A DNA stretch of 33,391 nt from Candidatus Saccharimonadota bacterium (GTDB lineage Bacteria > Patescibacteriota > Saccharimonadia > Saccharimonadales > Saccharimonadaceae): positions 1-33,391 of the forward strand of contig CAJPPG010000006.1 of NCBI GenBank assembly GCA_905372495.1, given 5' to 3'. Numbering within the stretch: the first letter of the stretch is position 1; every line of letters begins with the position of its first letter. The notes under the pieces were generated by a model that was given only the letters and a program-made list of their open reading frames with translations, was not told the DNA's origin and ran no database searches. This document shows positions 33,264-33,391 of the stretch, in pieces. The translations under genes and the position numbers were made by a program.

Positions 33264-33391
33264 ATGAAAAAAGATTCTAGTGTCGTTTTTTTCCGTTTCT
33301 GCCTCATGCTTGGTGATTCTTTAGCGATCATTGCCTCCTTTTTATTTGCCTATCTCATTCGTACAAAGATTGATAGTCGCCCCTATTACTT
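33264..33391 (+). CDS. Start of a polyprenyl-phosphate sugar-phosphate transferase (partial)
   Basis: The gene runs off the right edge; 42 codons are visible. The protein starts MKKDSSVVFFRFCLMLGDSL and continues into a membrane segment ending FAYLIRTKIDSRPYY. A first membrane helix with LGDSLAI and AYLIR is typical of the N-terminus of WcaJ/WbaP-like proteins, which load the first sugar-phosphate onto undecaprenyl phosphate. That would start the glycan built by this locus. The catalytic C-terminal domain is outside the window, so this is provisional. Confidence 0.6.
   Translation, partial: MKKDSSVVFFRFCLMLGDSLAIIASFLFAYLIRTKIDSRPYY

Noticed and set aside
1..33391. TGA recoded as glycine, as in some CPR lineages
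   Set aside because: The exporter ATPase ends at TGA (30157-30159) exactly where the family ends, and no gene needs TGA to be read through.
1..33391. tRNA or rRNA genes
   Set aside because: No gap is large enough with cloverleaf-like arms except 6440-6751, where none was seen.

Overview
The window looks like a low-GC member of Candidatus Saccharibacteria (TM7) or a close Patescibacteria/CPR relative. This is inferred from gene content and style, not from a marker-gene search. The left end is the classic origin-proximal set rpmH, rnpA, yidC, jag. Genes are tightly packed, and TGA is used as a stop at least once (30157-30159), so the Gracilibacteria/Absconditabacteria code is not in use. Most promoters are bare or TG-extended -10 boxes placed 6-10 bases before the ATG, which predicts many leaderless or nearly leaderless mRNAs.

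Layout. 1-110: DnaA boxes and the rpmH promoter. 170-4117 (+): rpmH, an ABC transporter with a degenerate signature motif, rnpA, yidC, jag. 4154-6076 (-): a LytR-CpsA-Psr (LCP) cell-wall ligase, divergent from a LexA-like DNA-binding protein that lacks the peptidase domain (6110-6439). 6440-6751: the only gene-free stretch over 300 bases. It holds a terminator, four AAACYGAACA repeats spaced 32/33/66 bases, and a second DnaA-box cluster. 6752-9341: a cysteine desulfurase-like enzyme and a membrane protein with a CxxC motif. 9397-10509: an acyltransferase-3. 10556-13527: two coupled genes for surface-exposed proteins, the second a lytic-transglycosylase-like protein with three ricin-type lectin modules, two of them 462-bp perfect DNA copies.

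13565-33391 is a cell-surface glycan locus. prs, a UbiA-family phosphoribosyltransferase and an HAD phosphatase form a + strand operon that could make polyprenyl-phospho-ribose. A four-gene - strand operon (24229 to 15975) encodes a GT2-GT4 fusion and three large GT-C-like membrane proteins, the type of enzyme that uses polyprenyl-phospho-sugars. Then come GT4, GT2, galE, another GT2, a Wzm/Wzt-type ABC exporter, UDP-galactopyranose mutase (glf), glmS, and the start of a polyprenyl-phosphate sugar-phosphate transferase.

Together the genes could supply UDP-galactofuranose, a pentose-phosphoprenol donor, lipid-linked assembly, export, and an LCP-type wall ligase. This part list resembles the mycobacterial arabinogalactan pathway. 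DprE1/DprE2 (the ribose-to-arabinose epimerase) are not in the window, so the pentose could stay ribose or be epimerised by genes elsewhere.
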